This document shows, in pieces, positions 17,272-25,158 of a DNA stretch of 64,000 bases (within the stretch, counting starts at the first letter, position 1; every line of letters starts with the position of its first letter). The translations under genes and the position numbers were made by a program. The notes under the pieces were generated by a model. The model saw nothing but the letters and a program-made list of their open reading frames with translations, was not told the origin of the DNA and searched no databases. Origin of the DNA: an uncultured Planctomycetales bacterium (GTDB lineage Bacteria > Planctomycetota > Planctomycetia > Pirellulales > Thermoguttaceae). The DNA lies in NCBI GenBank assembly GCA_937889015.1, contig CALARR010000361.1:1-64000 (forward strand), written 5' to 3'.

Positions 17272-18642
17272 ATGCAACGCAGGCAGTTTCTGAGAACATC
17301 GCTCCCGGCGGCCGCCGCGTGGGGCCTGCCGACCCTGGTCTCCCGCTCGGTTTTCGGGCAGAACGCCCCCAGCAACCGGATCCACGTCGGTTTCATCGGC
17401 CTGGGCAACCAGAGCACGATCGACCTGCCCGCGTTCCTCAAGCAGGACGACGTCCAGGTGCTGGCCGTGTGCGACGTGAACACCGGCAGCGACGGATACC
17501 TACCCAAGCAGTTCCGCGGACGCAAGCCCGGCCAGGATGAAGTCAACGCGTACTACGCCGCGAAGACCGGCGCAGGGCACTATCGGGGCTGCGACGCGTA
17601 CGTCGACTTCCGCGAAGTGATAGGACGCAAAGATCTGGACGTCGTGACGCTGGTCGTGCCCGATCACTGGCACGCGCTGATGACCGTGATGGCTTGTCAG
17701 GCTGGCAAGGATGTGTACTGCGAGAAGCCGCTGTCGTTGACGGTTCGCCAAGGGCAGGCGATGGTCAAGGCGGTGCGGCAACACGGACGTATCCTTCAGA
17801 CCGGCAGTCACTTCCGCTCCAGTCCCCAGAACCGCCTCGCCTGCGAACTGGTCCGCAACGGACGCATCGGCAAGGTGCAACGCGTGCAGACGTTCATCGC
17901 GCCGCAGAACGCCGTCGATCCGGGGCCAGGCTGGAAGCCCGAACCCGTGCCGGAGGGTCTCGATTACGAGATGTGGCTTGGCCCGGCGCCCAAGGTGCCC
18001 TATCACAGCGGGCGCTGCTTCTATCGGTTCCGGTTCAACCTGGACTATTCCGGCGGGCAGACGACGAACTTCGGGGCCCACTCCAACGACATTGCGCAGT
18101 GGGGGCTGGGCATGGATGCGACCGGGCCGGTCGAGTTCGCAGACGATGGCTCAGAGTGGCCGCCCCAGGGGAGCCTGTACAATACGGCCACGAAGGTGGC
18201 CTTCCGTGCTCGATACGCCAACGGTGTGGAACTGCTGTGCCAGACGGGCGAGCCCAAGATGGGGGCCCGGTTCGAGGGGAGCGAAGGCTGGGTTCAGTTT
18301 GGGTTCGGCGGCCTGAAGACCCATCCCGCATCGCTGGCCACCAGCGTGATCGGGCCCAACGAGGTCCACCTGCCCGAAAGCGTTCCCGGCCGCACCGACG
18401 ACGTGTACCGGCAGTACCTGCCCGACCACGTGCGCAACTTCCTCGACAGCGTCAAGTCGCGCAGGGATCCGATCGAGCCGGTCGAGGTGGGGCACCGCAC
18501 GGCCACGCTCTGCCACCTGGCCAACATCGCCATGCGCCTGAATCGCAAGATCCGCTGGAACCCGGAACAGGAGCAGATTGTCGGCGACGACGAAGCCGCG
18601 GCGATGCTTGAACGGCCCATGCGCACCCCGTGGCATCTATAA
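17272..18642 (+). CDS. Tat-exported Gfo/Idh/MocA family oxidoreductase
   Basis: The 456-residue product starts with a twin-arginine signal (MQRRQFLRTSLPAAAAWG, cleavage near VFGQN), followed by an NAD(P)-binding Rossmann domain (HVGFIGLGNQS; VLAVCDVN). The catalytic motif is GKDVYCEKPLSLTV with the conserved Lys, and the C-terminal beta-sheet domain includes GGQTTNFGAHSNDIAQWGLG. Family members act on sugars, inositols or their derivatives; the substrate is not evident. The C-terminal segment DHVRNFLDSVKSRRDPIEPVEVGHR is typical of the planctomycete subgroup. It begins the plus-strand cluster with an isomerase and an enolase-superfamily protein, and the divergent XylR-type gene is its likely regulator. 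Confidence 0.92.
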   Translation: MQRRQFLRTSLPAAAAWGLPTLVSRSVFGQNAPSNRIHVGFIGLGNQSTIDLPAFLKQDDVQVLAVCDVNTGSDGYLPKQFRGRKPGQDEVNAYYAAKTGAGHYRGCDAYVDFREVIGRKDLDVVTLVVPDHWHALMTVMACQAGKDVYCEKPLSLTVRQGQAMVKAVRQHGRILQTGSHFRSSPQNRLACELVRNGRIGKVQRVQTFIAPQNAVDPGPGWKPEPVPEGLDYEMWLGPAPKVPYHSGRCFYRFRFNLDYSGGQTTNFGAHSNDIAQWGLGMDATGPVEFADDGSEWPPQGSLYNTATKVAFRARYANGVELLCQTGEPKMGARFEGSEGWVQFGFGGLKTHPASLATSVIGPNEVHLPESVPGRTDDVYRQYLPDHVRNFLDSVKSRRDPIEPVEVGHRTATLCHLANIAMRLNRKIRWNPEQEQIVGDDEAAAMLERPMRTPWHL

Positions 18643-18651
18643 GGAGCCCAG

Positions 18652-19551
18652 ATGATGATTCCGGCCCTGTTCTCGGTGAGCTACGGCGGCCTTTGGGGCC
18701 AACATCGGCTCGACTTGAAAGCGTTCCTGGCCAAGGCTGCGGACCTCGGCTATCCGGCCGTGGAACTGATGGGCAAACGGCCGCACCTGTCAGTCCTGGA
18801 TGCCGATCCAAGGCGCGTTTCGGAGCTGCGCGACGCGGCGGCCGCGGCCGGGGTGCAAATCGCCACGATCGCGGGCTACACCAATTTCACGCTCGGCCGC
18901 GACACCGAGATTCCGTCGGTCGAGATCCAGGTGGCCTACGTCCGGCAACTGGCCAGCCTGGCCCAACAGCTCGGGGCCAAGATCGTGCGGATCTTCACTG
19001 GCTACGTCACCGAGCGTGAGGCGTTCCAACGCGATTGGGACCTGTGTGTCCAAGGCGTTCGGGAGTCGGCCGCGGCGGCGGCCGAATACGGCGTGATCCT
19101 CGGCGTGCAGAACCACCACGACGTGGGTGTGGGTGTTGACAGCTATGTGGAATTCCTCGACGAGGTAGACCACCCCAATTGCCGCGCGATGTTCGATCCC
19201 TGGTCGCCGGCCCTGCATGGCGAGGATCTTCGGGCCTGTGCCCGCCACCTGGCTCCGCGCATGGTGCAAACCACGCTGGCCGACTATGTGCGCGTGCCGC
19301 GCTATGCGTACCAGCCGGGGCTGGTCAATTACGAGCGTTTGGCCGACGCGGTGCGCGCCGTTCCGCTGGGCTGTGGGTTCCTCGATCTCGAAGGGTTCTT
19401 TGCGGGGCTGCGCGAGGGTGGTTTTGACGGCTACGTAGCCTACGAGATGTGCTCGCCGCTGCGCGGCGGGGGAAGCGAAGAGAATCTTGACCGCACGGCC
19501 CGGGCCAGCTTGGACGTGATCCGGAAACTCACGGCGACAGGAACGGTCTGA
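18652..19551 (+). CDS. Sugar phosphate isomerase/epimerase (TIM barrel)
   Basis: The 299-residue protein belongs to the xylose-isomerase-like TIM barrel (AP endonuclease 2) superfamily. The barrel strands are visible in ALFSVSYGGLWG, GYPAVELMG, VQIATIAGYTNF, AKIVRIFTGYV, GVILGVQNHHDVGVG, NCRAMFDPWSP and DGYVAYEMCSPLRGGG. Likely metal ligands are the Glu/Asp/His residues at the strand ends. It lies nine bases after the oxidoreductase and its TGA shares one base with the next ATG (TGATG), so the three genes are probably translated together. Members of this group epimerise or isomerise keto-sugars; no specific substrate is claimed. Confidence 0.85.
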   Translation: MMIPALFSVSYGGLWGQHRLDLKAFLAKAADLGYPAVELMGKRPHLSVLDADPRRVSELRDAAAAAGVQIATIAGYTNFTLGRDTEIPSVEIQVAYVRQLASLAQQLGAKIVRIFTGYVTEREAFQRDWDLCVQGVRESAAAAAEYGVILGVQNHHDVGVGVDSYVEFLDEVDHPNCRAMFDPWSPALHGEDLRACARHLAPRMVQTTLADYVRVPRYAYQPGLVNYERLADAVRAVPLGCGFLDLEGFFAGLREGGFDGYVAYEMCSPLRGGGSEENLDRTARASLDVIRKLTATGTV

Positions 19552-21305
19552 TGACGCACGATACTAGCAGATCAAGACCCGCGAATCCCGCGCGCCGGGC
19601 GTTCTTGACGAAGTCCATCCAGGCGGCTTCGGCCGCCATTGTGGTGCGCGCCCTTGGAGCTTCCCCGACCGCAGCCGGAGAGAAGATGGTTGCGCGGCCG
19701 GCAGGCCAGCGCGGGAAAGCATCCCCGGCCGCGCAGGCCGTGAAACCGACCGATATCCGCGTTCGCTCGGTGCAACTGTATTTCCTGCCGATCCAGGCCC
19801 GGATGCCGCTGAAATTCGGCCATCAGATCCTCAGCCACATGACCTGCGCTCGAGTGCGAGTGGTCGTCTCGGATCGGGCCGGTCGCACGGCCGAAGGTTG
19901 GGGCGAAACTCCCTTGGCGGTCGAGTGGGGCTGGCCCAGCCTCCTGGACTACGAGTCGCGACACCAGGCGATGCGGCAGTTCTGCCAACGCGTGGCTGCG
20001 GCCTGGGCCTCGACGGACGCACTGGGGCATCCGCTGGAACTGGGGCAGGACTTCCTGGACGAAGTTCTCCCCGGCATCTTGGCTGAACAGAATGAGAACT
20101 CATCCCAGAACCATTCCATCCACGTCGGGCGGCCCAGCGGGCCCGAACTGTCGACAGGTTCTGGGACCGGCTCTAAGAACCTATCCCAGAACCACCCCAG
20201 CCACGTCGAGCGGCCCGGTAAGACTGAGTTGCCAGCAGGTTCTGGGACCGGCCCTAAGACGTCGGGTCTGCCGGAGCCGATGCCTCGGCTGGCGGCCTTG
20301 ATCTGCGCCTCGACGGTCGATCTGGCCGTCCACGACGCCTACGGCATGTTGCATGGGCGCCCGACGTATGCCACATACAACGCCCAGTTCATGAACCGCG
20401 ACCTGAAGCACTATTTCCGGGCGGATGAACGCAGCGGGGTACGGTTCGAGGGGCGGTTCCCTGACGAGTTCTTGACCCTGCCGCGTCCCGAACGTTTGCC
20501 GGCCTGGCATCTGGTCGGCGGCCTGGACCCGTTGGAGCCGGCCGACATTCGCGAACCGGCGCCCCACGACGAACACCCGGTCGCCCTGAGCGATTGGATC
20601 AAGCGCGACGGATTGACGTGCCTGAAGATCAAGCTGCGAGGGAACGACGCCACCTGGGACTACGATCGCCTGGTGCGCGTGGGGGCGCTGGGCAAGCGGC
20701 TCGGCTCGCCGTGGTTGTCGGCCGACTTCAATTGTACGGTCACCGATCCGGCTTACGTCAACACGATCCTCGATCAGCTCCTGGCCGAGCAGCCGAAGGT
20801 CTTCCAGATGCTGCTGTACGTCGAACAGCCCTTCCCTTACGACCTGGAGGCCAACCCGATCGACGTGCGGAGCGTCTCGGCCCGAAAACCGCTCTTCATG
20901 GACGAAAGCGCCCACGACTGGAAGATCGTGCGCCGCGGACGCGACCTGGGCTGGAGCGGCGTGGCGCTGAAGACCTGCAAGCCCCAGACCGGGGCGCTGT
21001 TGAGCCTGTGCTGGGCCCGGGCCCACGGCATGCCGCTGATGGTCCAGGACCTGGCCAATCCGATGCTGGCCCTGGTGAGCCACTCGCAGTTGGCCGCCCA
21101 TGCCGGCACGATCATGGGCGTGGAATCGAACAGCAGCCAGTTCTTCCCGAGCGCCTCGTTGCCGGAGGCCGAGGTGCACCCCGGGCTGTATCGCCGGCAT
21201 GCCGGCCAGATCGACCTGGGCACTCTCGGGCCGACGGGGTTCGGCTATCGGGTGTCCCAGATTCAGCGGGCCCTGCCCGAACCGGCCGGCGCGTTCGGCA
21301 CGTGA
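19551..21305 (+). CDS. Enolase-superfamily (mandelate racemase/MLE-like) protein with repeat insert
   Basis: The 584-residue protein begins with a Tat-like leader (NPARRAFLTKSIQAASAAIVV). The capping domain covers RSVQLYFLPIQARMPLKFGH and VSDRAGRTAEGWGETPL. The barrel has the KxK motif in LTCLKIKLRGND, metal ligands in LSADFNCT, LYVEQPFPYD and LFMDESAHDW, and a later strand WSGVALKTCKPQTG. These fit the mandelate-racemase/muconate-lactonizing group, which abstracts a proton alpha to a carboxylate, such as in sugar-acid dehydration. Residues 183-236 are two tandem 27-residue translations of the 81-bp repeat, placed between the capping domain and the conserved helix LICASTVDLAVHDAYG. The frame is kept, so the gene may still be functional. 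Confidence 0.85.
   Translation: MTHDTSRSRPANPARRAFLTKSIQAASAAIVVRALGASPTAAGEKMVARPAGQRGKASPAAQAVKPTDIRVRSVQLYFLPIQARMPLKFGHQILSHMTCARVRVVVSDRAGRTAEGWGETPLAVEWGWPSLLDYESRHQAMRQFCQRVAAAWASTDALGHPLELGQDFLDEVLPGILAEQNENSSQNHSIHVGRPSGPELSTGSGTGSKNLSQNHPSHVERPGKTELPAGSGTGPKTSGLPEPMPRLAALICASTVDLAVHDAYGMLHGRPTYATYNAQFMNRDLKHYFRADERSGVRFEGRFPDEFLTLPRPERLPAWHLVGGLDPLEPADIREPAPHDEHPVALSDWIKRDGLTCLKIKLRGNDATWDYDRLVRVGALGKRLGSPWLSADFNCTVTDPAYVNTILDQLLAEQPKVFQMLLYVEQPFPYDLEANPIDVRSVSARKPLFMDESAHDWKIVRRGRDLGWSGVALKTCKPQTGALLSLCWARAHGMPLMVQDLANPMLALVSHSQLAAHAGTIMGVESNSSQFFPSASLPEAEVHPGLYRRHAGQIDLGTLGPTGFGYRVSQIQRALPEPAGAFGT
20097..20177 (+). repeat. 81-bp dispersed palindromic repeat, copy C
   Basis: This copy begins at a codon boundary (AAC TCA TCC CAG) and ends GGC TCT AAG. 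The outer arms TCCCAGAACC and GGTTCTGGGA are a perfect 10-bp inverted repeat. The translation contains VGRPSGPELSTGSGTGSK. Confidence 0.9.
20178..20258 (+). repeat. 81-bp dispersed palindromic repeat, copy D
   Basis: It follows copy C with no spacer, so the pair is an exact 162-bp tandem. It has the same 10-bp inverted arms, and its translation contains NLSQNHPSHVERPG and PAGSGTGPK. The middle third is diverged from copy C, which speaks against a very recent duplication. Confidence 0.9.
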
Positions 21306-21579
21306 CCGCCGTCGCTGCGGTCGGCGATCGAAGGGCTTCCGGGCCCTTGCCAATGCTCCGAGGGCGTTGGACAATAGGGCGATTGGTTTGCACTGCTAAC
21401 CGCTCGACTCTTGTCAGCTTGCGCTGAAATCGAGCCCGTGGCCGGGCTCCACCGTTCGTTAGACTGCCGTCGAGGAGAGCGGCCAACAGAAGTGCAGGGG
21501 ATTCGCCGAGCGGCAGCTCGCATTGGTTGGCGCCCTGCGTCCTTCCGGCCGAAAACGTGCCCGTCCCCCCCGGAACTCC

Positions 21580-22899
21580 ATGCAAGACTTTGCCCCCTGG
21601 GTGCCCTGGATCGGAGGCCTGCTGGGCCTTCTGTGCCTGGCCGGCGCGTTTCGCGCGGGCCGGTTACGGAGACTGGTCGAGAACCTGCCCACGTCGAAGA
21701 CGACCGGCGTGTTCGTCGGGTTGGTCGAAGTCCAGGGCACGGCCGAGTCGGCCCAGCCGTTGGCCAGCTATCTGGCCGCCGAGTCCTGCGTCTGGTACCA
21801 GTGGAGCGTGGACGAGCACTGGTCGCGGACCGTGACCGAGACCTACACCGACTCGGAGGGCAAGACCCAGACTCGCACTCGCCACGAAAGCGGCTGGACC
21901 ACCGTGATCAACGGCGGCCAACAGATCCCCTTCTATCTGCAAGACGACTGCGGCGTGGTGCTGGTGCGGCCCGAAGGGGCGAGGATCGAGCCGGCCATGC
22001 TCTTCGACGAAATGTGTACGCCAGGCGACGAGTTGTACTACGCCAAGGGGCCTGCCGGGGCCGTGGCCAACTCGGATCATCGGCGCCGGTTCTACGAGCA
22101 GGGCATCCGGCAACACGCCGCCCTGTATGTGATGGGCCAGGCGCGCGAACGGCAGGACTTGGTCGCCGCCGAGATCGCCGAAGATGCCCAGGCACCCATG
22201 TTTCTCATCTCGACGCGGTCCGAAGAGGCCGTGCGCTCGGGCATGAAGTGGGGCCAGTACGGCTGGGCGTTGGCGGGCCTGGTGCTGGTGGTCGCCGGAG
22301 TGGTCGCCAGCGATGCGCTGCGATCTGTTGCGAGCCTCGAGCGGTTGCCCTTGTATCTGGGCGCCGGCGCGATCTACCTGGCAATCGGCGGCATGATTTG
22401 GGTGTGGATGGTCTACAATAGCCTCGTGGACCTGCGCCAGCGCGTGCGCCGGGCGTGGACTCTGATTGATATTCAACTCAAGCGCCGGCACGACCTGATT
22501 CCGAACCTGGTGCGCATGGTGCAGGGCTACACCGACTACGAGCGGCGACTGCAAAACGAGCTGGCTGCGCTGCGGAGCCAACTCGACGCGACTCCGCCCG
22601 GTCGGCCCGGCCCCGACTTCGGCGCCTTGGGACGCGTCGCCTTGGCGATCGCCGAGAGCTATCCGGATCTGAAGGCCAACGAACCGTTCCTGGCCCTGCA
22701 GAAGAGCCTGATCGACACGGAGCAGCGGATCGCATTGGCGCGGGGCTATTTCAACGAGATCGCCATGCACTACAACACGCGCCTGGAACTCGTGCCCGAG
22801 CGATACGTCGCCGCCCTGGCCGGCATGGGGCCGGAGACGACCATGGAGGCCAACGAATTCGAGCGGGCTCCGGTCCGGGTTGACTTGGCGCCGAGGTAG
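21580..22899 (+). CDS. GIDE domain - LemA domain fusion membrane protein
   Basis: From ATG 21580 the 439-residue protein has a first membrane segment (residues 6-24), then a GIDE-like domain (GVFVGLVEVQGTAES, LASYLAAESCVWYQWSV, about 35-235). Two further membrane segments follow (about 228-245 and 263-288), and then a LemA domain (LRQRVRRAWTLIDIQLKRRH, DLIPNLVRMVQGYT, RIALARGYFNEIAMHYN). LemA domains form helical bundles at the membrane. GIDE is the domain next to the RING finger in the eukaryotic MUL1/MAPL ligase; there is no RING here, so ubiquitin ligase activity is not implied. The function is unknown, and a role in membrane stress or envelope organisation is only inference. It converges with the heparinase-like gene, 31 bases away. 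Confidence 0.85.
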   Translation: MQDFAPWVPWIGGLLGLLCLAGAFRAGRLRRLVENLPTSKTTGVFVGLVEVQGTAESAQPLASYLAAESCVWYQWSVDEHWSRTVTETYTDSEGKTQTRTRHESGWTTVINGGQQIPFYLQDDCGVVLVRPEGARIEPAMLFDEMCTPGDELYYAKGPAGAVANSDHRRRFYEQGIRQHAALYVMGQARERQDLVAAEIAEDAQAPMFLISTRSEEAVRSGMKWGQYGWALAGLVLVVAGVVASDALRSVASLERLPLYLGAGAIYLAIGGMIWVWMVYNSLVDLRQRVRRAWTLIDIQLKRRHDLIPNLVRMVQGYTDYERRLQNELAALRSQLDATPPGRPGPDFGALGRVALAIAESYPDLKANEPFLALQKSLIDTEQRIALARGYFNEIAMHYNTRLELVPERYVAALAGMGPETTMEANEFERAPVRVDLAPR

Positions 22900-22930
22900 C
22901 TTGGCCAGGCGGCCTGTTTGGTTCGGCGAG

Positions 22931-25156
22931 TCAGCGTTTCAGGCCGACGGCGAGGCTGTGGCCCTGCTCGCCGGGCACTTCGAAGACCGCGCAGCCGCCG
23001 TCCCCGGAGTGGGCGACGCAGGCGGGGCCCTTTTGCGGCGTGCATTGCAGGTCTTTCTGGATCGGGCAGCCGACAACCAGGTGCCGGCCTGGCTTGCCGG
23101 AGAACCGGTAGCTCCAGGAGGGCTCGGCCCGGCGCTCGGTAGGAAAGACGATCGTCCAGCCAGCTACTTCGACACCCGCGCATCCGTCGCCGGAGATCGG
23201 GACAACGGACTCCGGATCGACGGGGCGCGCCTCGACGTCGTCGACCAACATTACGTGCAAGAAATGGTCCAGGCATTGGGACGTGCGCGGCTCCACCTCC
23301 ACCCGCCACGCCCCGGCGATCGATTTCCAAGCTTTCGAGAGCGATTCGGGCGGATAGTTCTGTCCGTTGATCGAGAACTCCAGGCCGGACCCGCCGACCA
23401 GGTGCAGTTCCGCTTCCTGAGGCAGCAGCGTGAAGCTGGTCAACCGGCCGCCGTGGGGACTGAGTGCGACGCAACAATGCCCGTCGAGGCTCGGCTTATC
23501 CGTCGTGTGCAGGAGGAACCGCTTGCGGAACTCGGGCCGGGCCGATTCCACGCGATCGAAGACGACGATCAGGGGATGCGGCCGGTCGCCGGAACGGAGA
23601 AAGACGATCTCGCGTTCGGCCAGGCGCACGCGCTGGGGGTCGTAGGCCCGGGTCGCACTGCCCAGGGCGTAGGTAAAGGCGTCGCGGTGCTCGAAACGCT
23701 GGATTCCGCCGAGGGCCGCGTGCCCGCCGGGCCGAATGTCCTTCAACTCCGCGGGCTCCTCGCGGAACACCTGCCCACCGTCGTTGGCGGCCTCCTTGCC
23801 CGAGACGCGGTACTCCTGATCGGGATCGAAGACGGTGATGGCGTTGTGGGCGATCGTTCGCGTAAGGTAGTTGCGCCAGTGCGAGTTGCCGTAGAGGTCG
23901 TAGTGGCCCGAATCGATAGCCAGATCGCCGCGGTACGAGAGCGTGAAGCCATTCTCGTCGCGGTGATGGTGGTTGGCCGAGTAGAAGCCCGACGACTTGA
24001 AGAGCAGGTGCGTCGTGCGGTCGTCCCAGCGATCGCGCATGACGACGATGCCGGAGGGGCGGAAACACCGGGCCAGCGGCAAAGGCTGTTCGAGATCGTC
24101 CGGCGCCAACGCGCGGACCGAGGCATCGCCGTACAGGATCTCGTAGAAGCTGTCCCACGAACGCGGCAGCATGGCCGCGGCATGACGATTCTTGAGCACT
24201 CCGGCGGCAACGACCAGCGAGTCACTCTCGCCGCTCATGGTCCAGGCATACGCGTCGCCAACATTGGCGAAGGTGCCGTCGCCCCGGTTGCCGTAGAGGT
24301 ACAGGTAGGGCCACTGGCCTCGCCACGGGTAGTATACGCATTCGTTGGTCGCGCTGGACCACACGCAGTGATTACGCGCGTCGGTGTACGGAACCGAGTA
24401 GCTCCAAGCCATGTGATGGCCGCCGTCCTGAGCGATCCAGCCCTGGGCCGGATGGTATCCGAACAGCCAGTTGTCGCGCACGCGCCGGAGCTTGGGCTGC
24501 ATCTCGGGCATCTCGGTCACGATGGCCAGCAGTCCCGCGGCCAACGAGAAATTGCCCCACCGCGAGTGGCCGCTGACGAAGTTGGGACGCTCGGCAAAGT
24601 ACCAGTTGCGCTCGATGTGGACCGCGATCGCGCGGCGGTACTGTTCTCGGCGCGCCTCAGATAGATCGGGGTAGAGCCAGTCGTAGGCCACGGCCAACGA
24701 CATGAGTCGGCCCCGAAAATCGTCGTCGGACTTGTCCTGCTTCGGGTCGGCGTCCGCCAGCAGGTCGGCCCAGCGCAGGGCCCAGTCGCGGTAGCACGCC
24801 TCGCCGGTCAGCGCGGCGGCAAAGGCCATGTTGCGCCCGTAGGTCCAGCTCTTCAGATACGGATTCACCGTGTACTTGGCCGGGTCCTGCTTCAGCTGGC
24901 GCTGTTCCAAAATGGCGGTCATCGCGGTCCACAGGTCCCGATACTCGCCGGCGATACGTTGCCGGAGTACCGGCACGTCGGTGTTACGGAAGAAGAGACG
25001 CGGATGGCGAGGGTAGACGCTGAATTGGGCCGGGTCGCTGTGGACCACGACCGCGGGCGTTTCTCGCGCGCCGATCGGATAGTCGGCCTTCGCCGGCACG
25101 ACGGAAAAGAGTGAAACCAGGGCGATCCTGAGGGATAGGCAGGCGGTTGCACGCAT
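22931..25156 (-). CDS. Exported heparinase II/III-like polysaccharide lyase family protein
   Basis: The 741-residue product starts at ATG 25156 with a signal peptide (MRATACLSLRIALVSLFSVVPAKA). The first half is an alpha-helical (alpha/alpha)-barrel with the motif HSRWGNFSLAAGLLAI and the segment HPRLFFRNTDVPVLRQRI typical of alginate/heparin lyase-like barrels. The second half is the beta-sandwich heparinase II/III domain (GFYSANHHHRDENGFTLSYRGDLAIDSG, about 440-600), with candidate catalytic His and Tyr residues in that stretch. Family members cleave acidic polysaccharides by beta-elimination, but the substrate cannot be told. It is the third gene of an AKR-glycosidase-lyase operon, two bases after its neighbour. 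Confidence 0.85.
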   Translation of the reverse strand: MRATACLSLRIALVSLFSVVPAKADYPIGARETPAVVVHSDPAQFSVYPRHPRLFFRNTDVPVLRQRIAGEYRDLWTAMTAILEQRQLKQDPAKYTVNPYLKSWTYGRNMAFAAALTGEACYRDWALRWADLLADADPKQDKSDDDFRGRLMSLAVAYDWLYPDLSEARREQYRRAIAVHIERNWYFAERPNFVSGHSRWGNFSLAAGLLAIVTEMPEMQPKLRRVRDNWLFGYHPAQGWIAQDGGHHMAWSYSVPYTDARNHCVWSSATNECVYYPWRGQWPYLYLYGNRGDGTFANVGDAYAWTMSGESDSLVVAAGVLKNRHAAAMLPRSWDSFYEILYGDASVRALAPDDLEQPLPLARCFRPSGIVVMRDRWDDRTTHLLFKSSGFYSANHHHRDENGFTLSYRGDLAIDSGHYDLYGNSHWRNYLTRTIAHNAITVFDPDQEYRVSGKEAANDGGQVFREEPAELKDIRPGGHAALGGIQRFEHRDAFTYALGSATRAYDPQRVRLAEREIVFLRSGDRPHPLIVVFDRVESARPEFRKRFLLHTTDKPSLDGHCCVALSPHGGRLTSFTLLPQEAELHLVGGSGLEFSINGQNYPPESLSKAWKSIAGAWRVEVEPRTSQCLDHFLHVMLVDDVEARPVDPESVVPISGDGCAGVEVAGWTIVFPTERRAEPSWSYRFSGKPGRHLVVGCPIQKDLQCTPQKGPACVAHSGDGGCAVFEVPGEQGHSLAVGLKR

Positions 25157-25158
25157 GT

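Noticed and set aside
22880..24664. A 594-codon open frame opposite the heparinase-like gene
   Set aside because: The minus-strand gene has a signal peptide, clear domains and an operon context; the plus frame is a high-GC antisense artefact.
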